Below, in pieces: positions 13,206 to 27,964 of a stretch of DNA of 64,000 nucleotides. Position 1 is the stretch's first letter. Each line of letters opens with the position of its first letter. The stretch spans positions 34,529,963 through 34,593,962 of the forward strand of contig NC_060887.1 of the NCBI RefSeq assembly GCF_014805685.1, read 5' to 3'. Both the position numbers and the translations under genes were made by a program. The notes below the pieces were generated by a model that did not search any database, was not told where the DNA came from, and saw only the letters and a program-made list of their open reading frames with translations. This DNA is from Silurus meridionalis. Taxonomy: Eukaryota; Chordata; Actinopteri; Siluriformes; Siluridae.

Positions 13206-14164
13206 TGAAAAATTATTTTAAGCTTAGAGTCTAAAGGTTAAACATTACAAAAAACTTGCCAGGGTGTAATCTGGTCCTTCAAGAGTTTACTGCAAACATA
13301 AAAAAGGAACAAAATTACATAAAGCTGCCATAGACTTAGTAATAATGTGAAACTCATAGACTTTCATACAGGACTACATGTTGAATTTAAGTGAATTGCC
13401 AAGGGTTAGAACAGGTGTCCGAATAAATATTACACCTTTCTTTCATCAAAATGTATAAATTAGAAAAAAAGCTTTATTGAAGTGAAGTTTTATTACTTGA
13501 ATATAATACTGAAAATAAATGGAATAATCTGTTTACCTGATTTTTAGTGACCTGGTTGCTTACTCTCCCATGCCAGGCTTTCAGGCTCTGTACCATCTGT
13601 CAGTTTAAACTAAACTCAAAGTGCTGGAGAGTCTGTTCCAATCCACTGAGCTCTCTGTAAAGCAAAATTTCACACATTATTACAGAAAAAATAGTCTCCT
13701 CCTGGGCTTTGTTGTACAAGAGTGACACTGTGTGTGCAGCAGTACAGTATATCATGCTGCTCAGGCTCCTCATCCTACTTATTTAATAAATTGATTTCTA
13801 ATTATTATTATTATTTAAATTCCTTCTTGTGCAAATGACCTAAATATATGTAGAACTTGATGAAATTTAACCTTGTATGATGCTGGCAAGAAAACCTGTT
13901 TGGAAAAATGCTTTGGAATGCTTGAGATATTCCTCATGACATATCAGTTGCTTTATAGACACTCTGTAGACACTGTAGAGCCTGGGGATGGAGCTTTAGG
14001 AACAAGGTCAAGAAGTTCAATACAAACAAGCAAACAACCAAAAAAGCATTCAAACGTCAAACCCACCTATCCGTTATGCACGTAATCTGGTTTGCAAATA
14101 TTTCTGGTTGCTAATTGTTGGCTTGTGATGTATTTTTAGAATTCCTGTGAGAAGTTTGTAATTG
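13206..14164. other. Unique DNA
   Basis: AT-rich, without recognised repeats or exons. Short open frames have no domain features. Confidence 0.35.
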
Positions 14165-14325
14165 GTAGCTCAATAGATAGGGTTTACTGATCGGAAATTC
14201 AAGCCCCATGTCCGCCAAGCAGCCTCTGTTGGTTACTTGAGCAAGGCCCTTAACCCTTTCTGCTCCAGGGGTGTTGTATCATGACTGACCCTGTGCCCTG
14301 ACTCCAGCTTCCTAATAAGCTATAT
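14165..14325 (+). repeat. tRNA-derived SINE copy
   Basis: It has head TTGGTAGCTCAATAGATAGG, B-box-like ATTCAAGCCCC, then GAGCAAGGCCCTTAACCCTT and TCTGCTCCAGGGGTGTTGTA, the consensus body of the family seen at 7502. A (TA)-rich run follows at 14325-14370. Confidence 0.7.
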
Positions 14326-14639
14326 TATATATAATATATAATATAATATTAATATATAATATATATATTTATTTTAGTTCAATTTTATGTCACAGACTAG
14401 TTAGAAAAAACTTTTACTGAATGTTGTTCTGTATATGGTTATGTGTATAACAAATAAAATTAAGTGGAATTGGACTTTTTTCGTTTTTGCTGTAACATCA
14501 AAAATACACAAAAAGAGCAATGCCTTTTTTTTCTGCATTATCATTTTCCAGCAATGTACAATCTGAATGAAAAATTCAGTGTAGACCAAGTAAAGATCAC
14601 AAATGTTGAGCTCAGTAGCTTCTAGTTAAGACTATATAA

Positions 14640-14861
14640 GACTGTAGAAAGAACATTACTTATAATCTTATACTCCAGTACTCATGTTAGTTCTCACTCT
14701 CCAGTGTTCTGTATTGTTGAAAGATTTATGATCAAACTCTTGATGTCACCCAAATGAGGATGGGTTCCCCTTTTGAGTCTGGTTCCTCTCAAGGTTTCTT
14801 CCTCATTACATCTAAGGGAGTTTTTCCTTGCCACAGTCGCCACGGCTGCTCATCAGAGATA
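14640..14861 (+). repeat. L2-tailed dispersed repeat, 5' part (copy A)
   Basis: It contains CCAAATGAGGATGGGTTCCC, CTCAAGGTTTCTTCCTCATT and GGGAGTTTTTCCTTGCCACA, blocks shared with copies at 39.08, 39.36, 49.78 and (minus) 20.3 kb. A Tc1 element interrupts the copy after ...CATCAGAGATA. The rest resumes at 16483. Confidence 0.85.
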
Positions 14862-16482
<1,621 letters not shown>

Positions 16483-16577
16483 TTGATTTCTGTAAAGCTG
16501 CTTTGAGACAATGTCTGTTGTGAAAAGCGCTATAGAAATAAACTTGACTTGACTTGACTTGACTTGAGTTGACTTGT
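16483..16577 (+). repeat. L2-tailed dispersed repeat, 3' part (copy A)
   Basis: It continues with GTAAAGCTGCTTTGAGACAA and AAAAGCGCTATAGAAATAAA, the L2/MIR-like tail, and ends in tandem ACTTG pentamers (16540-16577), the kind of short 3' tail repeat that L2-type reverse transcription leaves. Confidence 0.85.
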
Positions 16578-17152
16578 AGAAATTGGTGCAAATGCTAGAA
16601 AAATCAACCCAATCAATATAGATGGTATAACATCCAGTTGTGCTAAGTAGAGGTCTCTGAACTATGGCTTTGATTGGCGATTAGCATGGAAGTCAAATCC
16701 TTTGCAAGGCTAAGCGGAGTCCTCAGATGGGATTGTGGGCCGTGTCGGACACCGTTATCCAGAATTGGAGCACTAATATTAGAAGCATCAACAGTTTGGA
16801 AGCCTTTGAATATCACGAGTGATTTTTGTTAAAAGAAATGTTAAATATAAATATCTCATTCAGTAAGAATTTTCCTTTCAATTATGCACATTTGAACAGT
16901 GTGTGTTTATCTTTCTTTCTTCTCTAAGATTGCTTTTCCAGCTCTTGTACTGCTCCCAGGGGTGAGGTGATTCACATGCCAGGTGTTAAATAAATCAACA
17001 CCTTTATTCTACTCGAACTCACAGCGACAGTCTGCCACAAGTCATGCCAACTTCCCAGAAAATGTGAGAAATAAAAAGAAAATCATAAAAGCTGCAAAAT
17101 TGTTCAAGTGTTACTTCCAGCTTCAGAGTGCACAAGCTAACAGTGTGTATAT

Positions 17153-17154
<2 letters not shown>
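16578..17154. other. Unique DNA
   Basis: Bases 16580-16830 have balanced composition and might be an old repeat. No family was recognised. Confidence 0.3.

Positions 17155-17193
<39 letters not shown>
17155..17193. repeat. (GT)n microsatellite
   Basis: About 19 GT units. Confidence 0.96.
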
Positions 17194-17197
<4 letters not shown>

Positions 17198-18274
17198 TAT
17201 GAGCAATGAAGTGTAGGTATTTATAAGTACTCAAAGCAGCTCATCCGTATCCATTTCTGACTGAAACTAATGATGGGCACTAACAGGAGATTAATCTGAT
17301 AATGAGGCTCGTTATACACACATTTCATTTGAGCACATTTCATTTGCAGTGTTGCTTTGCTTGTTCAAGGTGCTGGATGAAATACGCCGTCTGTCTGAGC
17401 CAATAACGTGAGCGAGGGAAGATCTGAGGCATTCGTTTGTATCATAGTAAGACAATTTTATGATTACGCATTTTTGTCAGTGTTTTTAGTGGATGTGCTT
17501 ATGGTTTTTAAAAAAAAAATGCACAAAGGGTCTGAGGAAAAAGGGTCTGAGGTATTTTACTACATGTTTTAGTCAAATATATACTTTGGCTTGCTCTATT
17601 AAGAGATATTATCCTAATGTTACCTTAGTATTTACACAGAAAAAACACTCATAATCAGAGTTCAGTATACAGTCAATTTTCCATGTTTTTTTAATTGCGT
17701 TTGTGCATCGTTCACACCTCCACGGTTGCCAGGTTGTTTATTTTCAGCCATATTGTAATACATCAAACTGTCATAGTAATAATTCTACTCACTCATGGTG
17801 ATAATGCACAAGACAAATGTAGTTCAGTGTTGTGATCAGGTTAATATACTGAGGAAGCTATTGCAGGCCGACTACAGTCATTTTAATAATGTCCAGTGTG
17901 AGGGTACAGGCACAAAGAAAACAGTAAACAGGCAAAAAAAAAGTCCAGCAATCAACAAACAAGACATAATGGGACAAAACAGGTATCAAGAAATTCAAAA
18001 TCAAAATTCAAAATCAGGATCAAATGACTGAAACACTGAATGAGACTGAGCTTATATTTTGCATTGAAATAAATAAATAAAAGTCCTTTTATGTGGATGT
18101 GGTGTGTGTGGTTAGAAGCAGGTGTGCCTAATCAAGAAGCGCTATATATTTTTTTTCTAAGGGCGTGTTAATGAATGGAAACTGGAGCTTGTGGCAGCCA
18201 TCTTTGAAAGCTGGGGAGGTTGCTGGGAAATAGAGTTCTGACTAAACACGAATCTCGCATAGCTTCTGCAGTGT
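17194..18274. other. Mostly unique DNA; possible old LTR-type repeat at 17860-18170
   Basis: Bases 17860-18170 are purine-rich, with many AAAC/CAGG words and GCAGGTGTGCCTAATCAAGA. That composition is often seen in the minus strand of fish LTR elements, but no boundary or paired copy is visible. Confidence 0.25.
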
Positions 18275-19620
<1,346 letters not shown>

Positions 19621-20299
19621 ATCTGAACTTTTTATTTTGTGATGTATTCTGTGATGTTTATTTAATCAATTTATTTTTCTTATTATAATTTTTCTTATTA
19701 GATTTATTATTATTACTATTTTTTATCTTTATTTTTATTTTGTATTTTTATTTCTATTACAAAGTGTTTTAAAGTATTTATCTAGAAATACATTATTTAC
19801 CCCTTTGTTTCTATCCATCTCAAATGGATTGTCAAAATCTTCACATATCACATATTTAACAAAGTGTGCTGGAAGAAGCTTATACAGGCAAAGGATGTGT
19901 CAGAATGATGCCAAGACACAACAATTATAGCTACATTTCCTATTTTCTGCATGTCACATGACCTAATCACATGTCACTGATTACTGATACCTGTAACTAA
20001 TTAATTGTCTTGTAATTAATACTTGTATGTGTTACATCTCTTACAGCACAGTGTTTTGATATATTGGTCTTTCTTTGTCTTGTTTCTATGGTTTGCATGC
20101 TTGCACTTGACCTCTTAATAAAATGACAGAATGTCTGAAATTATGTTAATTCAAAAAACATATTGATTAGATGCCTCATGGTGAATCTGTATATATTTTC
20201 CTTTTCCCTGCTGATGTCCCAAAGGCTTTCCTGTTTCAGAAATAAATACAGTGACAGCATTAGCATTGGCACTGGAGACTCCATGCATAAACATTAAAT
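19621..20299. other. AT-rich DNA
   Basis: The first 150 bases are T-rich and probably the 3' end of the L2 remnant. The rest shows nothing recognisable. Confidence 0.35.
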
Positions 20300-20590
20300 A
20301 ATTCAATTCAATTAGATTTATTTTTATTTGTATAGAACTTAGAACAATAGACATTGTCTCAAAGTAGCTTTATATAGATAAAGCAGTAAAAAGGTTGAAT
20401 GTATACAAATGTATAAGTTTAGTGCCTATAAGTTTGTTTGTAAGTTTGTTGTAATTGTAGGTAAGTTGATCCCTAATGAGTGAGCCAGTGTCGACTGTGG
20501 TGAGGAGAAACTCCCTGAGATGGCATGAGGAAAAAATCTTGAGAGGAACCAGACATCCTCATCTGGGTGGCACCGAATGTCCATGAATTC
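20300..20590 (-). repeat. L2-tailed dispersed repeat (copy E)
   Basis: On the plus strand the copy begins with the A/T-rich pentamer end AATTCAATTCAATTAG, then ACAATAGACATTGTCTCAAA and further on CCCTAATGAGTGAGCCAGTG, AAACTCCCTGAGATGGCATG and GAGAGGAACCAGACATCCTC. These are complements of copy A blocks in the right order, and this copy is uninterrupted. Confidence 0.85.
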
Positions 20591-20907
20591 CAGGTCTATC
20601 ATTGTGCAGTGACAGGCACTTAAATGCAAAACATGACCAAATCAATCTCCCCATTGATATTATTATTTTCTATTATTGTATCAACTATTACACAATGTTT
20701 AAACATTTAAACAGTTTAGATTGTTTCTCTAGAAATGATATGCATATGCACACCTTCTGACCAATCAGGATCAGGAATTCAACACAGCGTACGTGTAAGC
20801 TAAAAAAGTCACATAAGTCTTCTGTGTTTGCAGGTTTTTCCTCAGAAACATTGAAAGTCTGAAAGACAAAAAATAAGAGGAATAAAGAGACAGATTGAGA
20901 GAAAGAG

Positions 20908-20911
<4 letters not shown>
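20591..20911. other. Unique DNA
   Basis: No recognised feature. Confidence 0.35.

Positions 20912-20968
<57 letters not shown>
20912..20968. repeat. (GT)n microsatellite
   Basis: About 28 GT units. The Thr-His open frames over it are artefacts. Confidence 0.97.
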
Positions 20969-20971
<3 letters not shown>

Positions 20972-21889
20972 GGCTGTATGAGTGGGCCACAGAGTCATCC
21001 TTCCCAAAGTCGTCCTCATTAAGAAATCTCAGCCTACACAGTGAGGACTGGGAAAACACACGGCCATGAATCACTGGAGAACTCGGAAAATGAAGCATTG
21101 ATTTTCAGGCGTCATCCAAAATACCACCCCAAGTACAAGGCATCTGTTTTTCTTAGCTGACATTTAGCTACGGTTATTAGTCAGGCTTAGCACTGCACGT
21201 GTCTGGAGACACACCACACTGCATATTTATTTCTTGGTATTATCTAACTAAATCAATTATCACACCATATTTTGGACACAGAAATGTTTATATTCACATT
21301 TAACTTTTGCATTTTTTAATTTAAAGTACGGTTTAAAAACAATGTTATATATATATAGAGAGAGAGAGAGAGAGACACACACACAGTGCAGTGGGTTGAA
21401 AGCTTTATCTCTCCGATCTTTTCAATATCATCTGGAATGATTTGGGGGTAAATAAATAAATAAAGAAGAAAAATAAAAATTGTATTCTGCTCGGTTTGGC
21501 AACTGCTTGAAATTGTGCCATCCTCCTTCATGGAGCAAAGAGCAAATAGTGGGTCTATCGTATTTCACATATTTCACGCCGTTCCACACTGCACACCCGT
21601 GTTCCACACCACATCACTCTTTAAACAGGCTGCTAACGGAGGGAGAGAGGGAGGGACTGCACTGAGGGACTAAAAAAATCCATCCCTATGTACAGGGCAC
21701 TTCATGATATCGTAGGTATGCTATATCAGATACAGAGATAATTAACAGGGAATTTATGTATATATATATTTACTCACATTTCAGCAACCATTTTAGTATT
21801 TAAATACCATAGAAATTAACATTTGATTAATTTTAGTCAATGTGCAGCTAGTATAGCAGTTCAGATTTACTGTCCTCTGAAAAAGATTC
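20969..21889. other. Unique DNA with a short (TA)(GA)(CA) microsatellite
   Basis: The microsatellite lies at 21345-21386. No exon or transposon signal elsewhere. Confidence 0.4.
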
Positions 21890-22185
21890 AACGTACAACT
21901 ATTAATGTCAAAATAACTGCCAACAAAAGTGAGTACACCCCAAGTGAACATATAAAATCTGTGTCCAAAGTGTCAATATTTAGTGTCAGCACGATTGTTA
22001 TCAAGCACTGCCTTCATCCTCCTGGGCATGGAATTATAGAGCTGCACAGGTTGTTGCTGGGATCCTCTTCCACTTCTCCATAATGACATCACAATGATGG
22101 TGGTTGTTAGACTTAGCTTTTTCACCTTCCGCATTAGGATGCCCCACAGTTGCTTGATAGGTTTTAGGTCTGGAGACATACTGCA
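21890..22185 (-). pseudogene. Tc1-like transposase remnant, C-terminal end
   Basis: The minus strand encodes SPDLKPIKQLWGILMRKV, where Lys replaces the catalytic Glu of SPDLNPIE, then a divergent stretch and SMPRRMKAVLDNNRADTKY before a stop at about 21973. This C-terminus (PRR-x-KAVL...G-x-x-TKY) is typical of Tc1 transposases but belongs to a different family from the three larger Tc1 copies. GTGAGTACACCCCAAGTGAA at about 21930 is probably part of the inverted end. Everything upstream of the third catalytic motif is missing. Confidence 0.75.
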
Positions 22186-22859
22186 CTCCTGCGAGACCCG
22201 GTGCAAGCTAATGCGGCACGGGACAAGATTTAATGTGTGTGCAGGTTGGGGGAGAATAAAATCATTTGTCTTAAAAAATATAAAATATTTTCTATAAAAT
22301 ACTAATAACAAATAAACTGTTATGTATCTAATGCACAAAAGCAACAATGGCAAAAAAAAAAAAGATTTACAGGCACAAGGCCGGATATAAACTCTCTCGT
22401 GGGGGTCATGTGCGGTAGACTACTAGAGCACACCGAGGCAAAACGTCTGAAGTGCAAGACAGCGGTGAATCACGGTGAGTGCTACAGATATTCATTATTA
22501 AAGAAAGGAACATACAACACAACAAAACCTTGGCCTATTTTTTATATCGTTTCAGCTGATATTCTATGTTCTGAAAAGTTCCTTGTTCATGTCCATGTTT
22601 ATAATTTTCACCAAAATCAAACTCAAATGAAACTAAACATTTTTTTTCATTCATATTCAAAAGGAAACATGTGAAACTAAAAAGCAGAGTAGTCAGAAGA
22701 AGCAATCAGTGCATTGAAAATATAACTAGGACATTTTACCTGTAGGCTTTTGTGGGCGAGAGCAGGATAAAACAAACATTGCAGGTTGGAGAAAATAACT
22801 CCTTTTGCAGGAGTAGGACTGAAAACTCACAGTTCCTCACAGTTCTTCTGCCGAGGGTG
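22186..22859. other. Unclassified DNA next to a DIRS fragment
   Basis: Bases 22680-22859 may belong to the DIRS leader, since the gag-like region follows, but no match was certain. Confidence 0.3.
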
Positions 22860-23040
22860 AGAAGGCGGACGCCATTTTGGACAAACCCGTGGACATGCCT
22901 CCACAGCCAGTCCACCACAAAGAGCTATTGGAGATAGTGACTCGTGCTGTTTCCAAGCTGAACATCGCTTGGCCAGCTGAGCAGAAGCAGCGTTCCCAAA
23001 ATAAATTATATGAATGCTTCCTGCAACCTAGCGCAAAGAC
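22860..23040 (+). pseudogene. DIRS-type gag fragment
   Basis: The frame contains ELLEIVTRAVSKLNIAWPAE, very close to EELLEVMMRAVSKLDIAWP on the minus strand near 56.0 kb and to the EELSEVVKCAVAKLDITWP region of the large DIRS element (46.2 kb). Only about 60 codons remain. Confidence 0.7.
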
Positions 23041-23054
23041 ATGCGAGCACAATG

Positions 23055-23345
23055 AGCGCAGTCGGCTCCCCCGAGAACCGACTTACCATGCTCTGCTCCG
23101 AAACAAGCCACACACAAGTGTGCTTCACTTTCTTGCTTGATTTATTTGTATTTATTTATTTATTTAATTTTTATTAGACAAACAATTGACAGACAACACA
23201 ACACACAGAGCGCTTTGTGAACAAACAGAAGCTGGCGCTGATTTACTCCATTTGCTTTTTATACTTCCTGGTCGTGACGTCATCCCGCCGGTGATGGCCA
23301 GTATCCAATTTTTGACTGATTACACACATTATGTCAGAGCATGAA
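23055..23345 (-). repeat. DIRS leader/terminal repeat fragment, inverted relative to the adjacent gag
   Basis: Reading the minus strand: CTGGCCATCACCGGCGGGAT, GACGTCACGACCAGGAAGTA and AAGCTGGCGCCAGC-like sequence match the 5' leader of the DIRS fragment at 51.1 kb. It sits directly after a gag fragment of opposite sense, so it is a rearranged copy, or the retained 3' inverted terminal repeat of a deleted element. Confidence 0.65.
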
Positions 23346-23984
23346 CACATTTGGGCACGACCTTTATGAGATCACCTTAATTAAATGTAACCAGATCTAT
23401 AAGTGCTGTTTAACTACAACACAACTACACCATGCAAACTAAAAGAAATATTGTTGCTATTTGCACAAAAGCATAGCATGCAACATCATAACCTAAATGA
23501 TATACAGTTATTAGCCTATTTCAATAAATGCATTATACTCTCCTCATAACGAGATCAGTGATAGAGCTGCATACACACCTTTATCTTCTGCACGTTTCTT
23601 CTCTAATTCTTTCCTCTTTTTTTATGAATTGGGCTCCTGAGGGTTTAGACCTTTTATTGCCATCCATCATTTTAATTCATATTCAGTTCTCCATACTGAT
23701 AGCCCATCTCTCCTTTCTGAGTGAGAACTTCTCCGGGTGGTGGGTGCAAACTCCAAATCCCGACCAGGTTCATTCACCATGACATGATATAATAATGGAC
23801 AAGGCGTGCCAATTTAACGGTAAAAAAACAAACAAAAAACAAACAAAACGATGATACTGCCGCCCCGCAGGAAGATGCCAATGTCGCCTCTGCCTAAACC
23901 CGACACTGCCAAGCGGCAATCAACAGAACTTTAAAATAAAGCGGCCGCTTTAATCTGATTGAAAATTAGCTGTGTGTTCGACCA
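23346..23984. other. Unique DNA
   Basis: No recognised feature. A short GC-rich patch lies at 23845-23950. Confidence 0.35.
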
Positions 23985-24190
23985 GTTAAGTTTTTATCTG
24001 CTTATAAATTAAAAGTAATATAGTTGAGTAAAAAGTAAGATATTTGACTTTGAAATGTTGTGACGTTAAAGTAGAAGTCTCCCCAAACTTAAATACTTGA
24101 GTAATGTACAGATACATGAAAAAATGTAAGTTACTCTAAAACTTAAGTACAGTATCGAAGTACATTTACTACGTTACTGTCCAAAACTGA
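23985..24190. repeat. MITE-like repeat with AAGTACATTTACT...GTTACTGTCC end
   Basis: It ends GTACATTTACTACGTTACTG then TCCAAAACTG, the inverted counterpart of the CAGTGGTGGACAGTAAC end at 5031. Internal motifs such as CTTAAATACTTGAGTAATGT are typical of this widespread fish repeat. Confidence 0.5.
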
Positions 24191-24820
24191 CTGTGATACT
24201 GAAACAACTATGTTAGAAATATGTCAAGGCAGACACCATAGTCCAATGATTTGTCTTGACAGTATACATCCTATTTTATACCAGTGTCATATTTTGTGCT
24301 AGCATTGATAATCATGGTAACATGATGCTGCTATGATGGCTATGATATAGCTTTCAGGCCATAGCAGATTATGTCACAGATTGTCATATGCCATTGTCAA
24401 ATGATATATGACTGCTATGTAATAGCACTTGCTTCATTCCATTTTATTAAAAAAATCATTTCTGTTATAATATCTGACTGAATATTAAATTGCAACATAC
24501 ATTTGACCTTAATAGGAAATGTCATTATTTAAATCAAATTTCACCAAAAACCATACAGGAAAGCATTAAATATAACTTTAAATTGATATGTATAACATTT
24601 TATTTATTTTATAAACAAAATATTGTTAAAAATGTACTGTTGTATAAGAGAAACAGAACATTGCAGGGTCTACTGTTATTAAAAAATTATCCTCTCCACC
24701 CTGTTAATGATTATTTTCCCATAAAAGCATGGCTCCAAATATGTAATTCCATTTGTATCATCGTAAATTTCTACATACCAGTGCAAAATATCCTGAATGG
24801 TGTAATATACACCTAGCATA
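24191..24820. other. AT-rich DNA, possible old repeat
   Basis: Bases 24220-24430 contain many 'CTATGA/TATGATA' words and may be a decayed MITE. The remainder is unremarkable. Confidence 0.3.
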
Positions 24821-25602
24821 TAATGATATTGTGATTTGTAGTGGGAGTAGGGAGCAGGTTGAGAAGAGCCTGGAGAGGTGGAGGTATGCGCTGGAAAGAA
24901 GGGGAATGAAAGTCAGTAGGAGTAAGACAGAGTACATGTGTGTGAATGAGAGGGAGGGCAGTGGAGTGGTGCGGTTGCAGGGAGAAGAGGTGGAGAAGGT
25001 GAAGGAGTTCAGGTACCTGGGGTCAACAGTGCAAAGTAATGGAGAGTGTGTTAGAGAAGTGAAGAAAAGAGTGCAGGCAGGGTGGAGTGGGTGGAGAAGA
25101 GTGATAGCAGGAGTGATTTGTGATAGTAGGGTATCTGCAAGAGTAAAAGCTAAAGTTTATAGGACTGTGGTGAGACCTAAGATGTTGTATGGTTTAGAGA
25201 CAGTGGCATTGAGTAAAAGACAGGAGGTGGAGCTGGAGGTAGCAGAGCTGAAGATGTTGAGATTTTCATTGGGAGTGATGACGATGGACAGGATTAGTAT
25301 TGAGTTTATAAGAGAAACAGTGCATGAAGGACGTTTTGGGGACAAAGTGAGTGGCCCGATTGAGATGGTTTGGACATGTGCAGAGGAGGGACATGGGGTA
25401 TATCGTTCAAAGAATGCTGAGGATGAATCCACCAGGAAGGAGGAAAAAAGAAAGACCAAGGAGGAGGTTCATGGATGTGGTGAGGGAAGACATGCAGGTA
25501 GTTGGGTTGAAAGAGGCAGATGTAGAGGACAGAGGGGATATGGAGACAGATGAGCCGCTGTGGCGACCCCTAACTGGAGCAGCCGAAAGAAGAAAGAAGA
25601 AG
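24821..25602 (+). pseudogene. RTE-clade LINE, 5'-truncated 3' end
   Basis: The copy starts just inside the catalytic box region ([20 protein letters not shown]) and continues through [33 protein letters not shown] and GWSGWRRV. After a frameshift near 25350 come LRWFGHVQRRDMGYI and RRRFMDVVREDMQVVG. The 3' end, CCGCTGTGGCGACCCCTAAC followed by GAAAGAAGAAAGAAGAAGG, is the RTE family terminus with a GAA-rich tail. 5' truncation is normal for LINE insertion by target-primed reverse transcription. Two other copies (35.7 and 52.0 kb) show what is missing. Confidence 0.88.
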
Positions 25603-25604
25603 GT

Positions 25605-25715
25605 ATTCATCTTTCTAGGTTTCTTTCTTATACCATTTTAGGGATTTTTCCATGACACTGTTGCCACTGGCTTTATCATTAGGGATAAACTTATAGAGAT
25701 ACATTTTAAGGTTAT
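25605..25715 (+). repeat. L2-tailed repeat fragment
   Basis: TAGGTTTCTTTCTTATACCA, then TTTTTCCATGACACTGTTGC and CATTAGGGATAAACTTATAG match the middle of the repeat. The RTE insertion at 25602 probably truncates its 5' side. Confidence 0.6.
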
Positions 25716-27204
25716 GACTTTACAACGTCAAAATAAAAAATGTAATTAATTTAATACTTTGGGACAATTGGTAAAAGTGTTATACAAATAACAATGAATG
25801 TAAAATTAGAAGCAATTTTTTTTTACTTTGGCCAAAACCCAACCAGACGTTCTGACAACATTTAATCCAATTGTACAATTTTTATTCTTTGTATATAGTC
25901 CAAGAAACATTTTGTAATCCAAAGTGCCAATGACCATTGGCTTTTCTTTCATTAAGTCTGAATCAGCTGATGATATCGTTTGTCAAGTCCAATGTATTTC
26001 CAAGGTTAATGCATGGAGTTCAGCTATATTTCAAGTATCAACTAATTAAGACGCTAGTGATCATCAGGAGGGAGTAATGGAGTATAGAAAATGCCTTCGT
26101 CAGAACTGATGAAGGCCACGAGGACACTTTGCTAACCGATGAGCCGTTGGGGAAAAAGGGAAGGAAAGGTAATTTAATGACTGGCCAATTAGCAGGCCGA
26201 GAGAATGTTAAAGTGTGCATTTAATGCCGTATATTTTATAATATATACTGTATTTTAACTATATTTCTACTCCGCCCTCTTTAGTTATCTAAATATCAGA
26301 CAGATGTTTATATTTTTTAATGGAGAAATTCATTGTTAATAAGTGAGGGTTAAAATTCAATAAACCTACATTTATGTGCTGGACATCTTTGCTACTTTGC
26401 TATAAATGTCTTAAGATATCCTGGTAGTTTTGTTGCCTTCTCATGCCAGTGCTCCTTAAAAAATGAACAATACCCAATGCTATTAGGATTGTAATTTATT
26501 CCGCAGAATTCATTCTGCGGCCAATTCTTACAGTGTTATTGTTTTTCAGCCTTGTCAAATTGCCAGCCTTTACAGACATTTATTTCCATGGCAATGTAAT
26601 TATGTTGCTATGGCACATTCACATCTCGCACAGACCAAACATCAGTTCCTTGGTTTTTTTTTTTTTTTTTTTTTTATTATCTAATTTATGCATCTAGCCA
26701 ATGCAGAAGTCTAAATTTATTCCCGTTAGACTAATAGCATTCATTAACTCATGGAACAGTAAATGTTTGATTGGGATACGGCATTTCTCCCCATCAAAGC
26801 GACGTTTCATTTTCCATTTCTGCAAATCGCACACTTCAAATAAACCATTAAATGCTGGTTCACTTCAAAACTTCGTTTAGCATATGCTAATAGAGAATTT
26901 GCGTGAGGATGGGTGGGGGGACGTCCCGCTGGTTTTTGTTGGTGGAAGATATCGAGCGCCTTGTAAAGAACCTGTGAACGTGAGCTTTCTAAGATACATG
27001 TGTGCTCAGACAAACACACACACAAAACACACAAACACACAAAGGATGTGTTATTTCTCACAGGAACACAATTTGGAATGTGCAGAAGTGAGCTACAGGC
27101 CAGCTGGAGGTGTGCTGGAGCTGTGGATGTGCAGCATAGAAATGTGCATGTTTATACTACATGAACGAAACATTAATGACAAGTAGAAAAAAATTTATAA
27201 AATG

Positions 27205-27206
<2 letters not shown>
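25716..27206. other. Unique DNA, candidate conserved non-coding stretch
   Basis: Bases 26440-26640 are repeat-free and balanced, with a small inverted repeat around CCGCAGAATTCATTCTGCGG (26502-26521). A T-run lies at 26653-26675. Open frames have no domains. Confidence 0.4.

Positions 27207-27272
<66 letters not shown>
27207..27272. repeat. (TA)n microsatellite
   Basis: About 33 TA units. Confidence 0.97.
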
Positions 27273-27273
<1 letters not shown>

Positions 27274-27964
27274 AACTGGATTGTTAATGTAATAACTGAA
27301 ACAATGACCAATGATCTCATTTATTATGCATAATTTTTTTTTTTTTAAACATACTAATCCAAATCATACAATTCACTCGTTTTATGGTCTAAAAATATAA
27401 CAAGATGAATTACTACTGGCTTTCACTAGGACTAATATAATATTAAAAAATTGCTCACAGTGAATAGTAAATAGTTTGTTTGTATTCTATGTTTCATTTC
27501 TGAATTCATGTAAAATGACATCTAAGAAAACTCCATAAGGTGAATTCCGACTTATAGTCATCAAATCGCTTATTTATTTCAAATAAATGTGCAAATTTAT
27601 TGCATTTTGATACCAAAATAAGTACATAAATGAAGACATATAAAAACAATTCTTTCAACCAGGTTCCAGTAATGGTAACTAGCATTGAAAGGAGGAAGAG
27701 TAAGTCTTTGTCTGTAGTAGCTGATGCACCACAGTGGCTGAGCTGCATTACTGGAGGATTTACAGCATGCTGCATGCTAAAGTACATTTTTTCAATTAGT
27801 TGCCATTTTGTGTTTTTAGGATGTGATTCTTTCCTTATTTTCAGTTTTGTTAGTAATCCCAAGTCAGTTGGTTTGTTATATTTAAGACTGATTGGCATTC
27901 AGCAAAATAGTGCCAATAAATATTAGCATAACAAGGATGTTTCTAAAAATATATACAGTATATT
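27273..27964. other. AT-rich unique DNA
   Basis: A 130-codon minus-strand open frame (27506-27898) has no recognisable domain, and no splice or promoter context supports it. Confidence 0.35.

Noticed and set aside
27506..27898. 130-codon minus-strand frame as a gene
   Set aside because: AT-rich, no domain, no supporting context; an equally long frame lies on the other strand.
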